Source of the DNA: Alphaproteobacteria bacterium
GTDB taxonomy: Bacteria > Pseudomonadota > Alphaproteobacteria > CAAHEQ01 > UBA3637
Length of the DNA stretch: 7,117 nucleotides
Direction: 5' to 3'
Assembly (NCBI GenBank): GCA_017555325.1
Contig: JAFZGR010000110.1
Span: 1-7,117, forward strand
A program made the translations under genes and the position numbers. Positions 6,824 to 7,117 of the stretch are shown here, piece by piece; the stretch's first letter is position 1; every line of letters starts with the position of its first letter. Under the pieces are notes generated by a model. That model worked only from the letters and a program-made list of their open reading frames with translations, was not told the DNA's origin and did no database searches.

Positions 6824-6903
6824 ATTCATTATTTTATTCACCTCCCCTCCTCCACTAAATTCTCTCCAAAGAAAACCGAAAGCAAACCTTTATCACCCTC
6901 AAT

Positions 6904-6943
6904 TTCTATAGTTCTAAAATTCTAGAATTCTAAAGTTCAAAAA
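6904..6943. repeat. Tandem octamer repeat, TTCTANAR-like, about five units
   Basis: Successive 8-mers read TTCTATAG (6904), TTCTAAAA (6912), TTCTAGAA (6920), TTCTAAAG (6928) and the decayed TTCAAAAA (6936). The register is exact with no gaps. It includes the 12-bp palindrome AATTCTAGAATT at 6918-6929. The repeat lies between the DUF5131 gene and the terminator, outside any convincing gene. Probably a slippage-prone microsatellite; length could differ among strains. Confidence 0.8.
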
Positions 6944-6974
6944 AAATCCGCTACTTCTCAGTAACGGATTTTTT
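6941..6974. terminator. Bidirectional Rho-independent terminator
   Basis: A 10-bp stem pairs AAAAAATCCG (6941-6950) with CGGATTTTTT (6965-6974). After a C-A mismatch it continues as TACT/AGTA (6952-6955 and 6960-6963) around a TCTC loop. The stem has an A-run on one side and a T-run on the other, so it can end transcripts in both directions: the tcmP-DUF5131 operon from the left and the gene ending at 7006 from the right, 31 nt from that gene's stop. Confidence 0.85.
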
Positions 6975-7005
6975 ATTATAATACAACTTGTAGTCTTGTT
7001 GTCAA

Positions 7006-7117
7006 TTATTCAATATCCCATGTGCTGCCGCTGTTCAATAAGTCGTCAACGCATTTGATGTTTGATTTTGCTGTTTCAGCTTCGATAACGCCGTCCAAGC
7101 ATTGGTTGTATGTTGGA
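7006..7117 (-). CDS. 3' end of an unidentified gene
   Basis: The last 37 codons of a minus-strand gene entering from the right edge, ending in ...LLNSGSTWDIE and TAA at 7008-7006. Too little is present to name the family. Its codons (GGC, GAC, TGC, GTT) are richer in G and C than those of the island genes, and a terminator follows 31 nt after the stop, both signs of a real gene. It probably belongs to the chromosomal background rather than to the defence island; that is inference. Confidence 0.65.
   Translation of the reverse strand, partial: PTYNQCLDGVIEAETAKSNIKCVDDLLNSGSTWDIE

Noticed and set aside
6841..6855. Purine-rich tract on the minus strand containing a perfect AGGAGG-like Shine-Dalgarno
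   Set aside because: The following GTG/ATG starts give only a few codons before TAA. No gene follows, and the other genes here do not use Shine-Dalgarno sites.

Overview
The window looks like a phage-defence island from an AT-rich member of the Bacteroidota, probably Bacteroidales. Three things suggest this. Both operons in the middle have a perfect TAnnTTTG-type -7 promoter element. None of the start codons has a convincing Shine-Dalgarno sequence. The gene families, and the sequence versions of them seen here, are common in Bacteroides/Prevotella-type genomes. Genus and species cannot be read from the sequence.

Layout. Positions 1-4450 hold a tightly packed four-gene operon on the minus strand, transcribed right to left: a DNA cytosine-5 methyltransferase (3143-4450), an HNH endonuclease with an unrecognised N-terminal half (2182-3162), a McrB/LlaJI-R1-type AAA+ NTPase (623-2170) and a LlaJI/McrC-type nuclease subunit cut off by the left edge (1-623). 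The genes overlap by 20 nt, are separated by 11 nt, and overlap by 1 nt, which fits one transcript. Positions 4451-4973 are a 523-nt AT-rich divergent intergenic region. It contains a promoter for each direction, a 24-bp tandem repeat immediately upstream of the minus-strand -7 element, and a 20-codon leader ORF before the plus-strand genes. Positions 4974-6823 hold a plus-strand two-gene operon with a 4-nt ATGA overlap: a TcmP-family protein (three-Cys-motif partner; methyltransferase-like fold plus a winged-helix-like C-terminus) and a DUF5131/Gp37Gp68-family protein with a C-x6-C-x2-C motif. Positions 6824-7005 contain octamer repeats and a strong bidirectional terminator. Positions 7006-7117 carry the 3' end of an unrelated minus-strand gene whose richer base composition suggests the chromosomal background.

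How the genes probably work together. The minus-strand genes form a restriction-modification system. The methyltransferase marks self DNA, and McrB plus the LlaJI/McrC subunit should form an NTP-driven translocating nuclease on unmodified DNA. The HNH protein is either a second nuclease of the same specificity or an accessory one. The well-known LlaJI system has two methyltransferases and no HNH partner, so this is a variant layout. The TcmP-DUF5131 pair is a recurrent conserved gene pair with no function I know to be established. Its head-to-head position beside a restriction system makes it the best candidate here for an undescribed defence or nucleic-acid-modification module.
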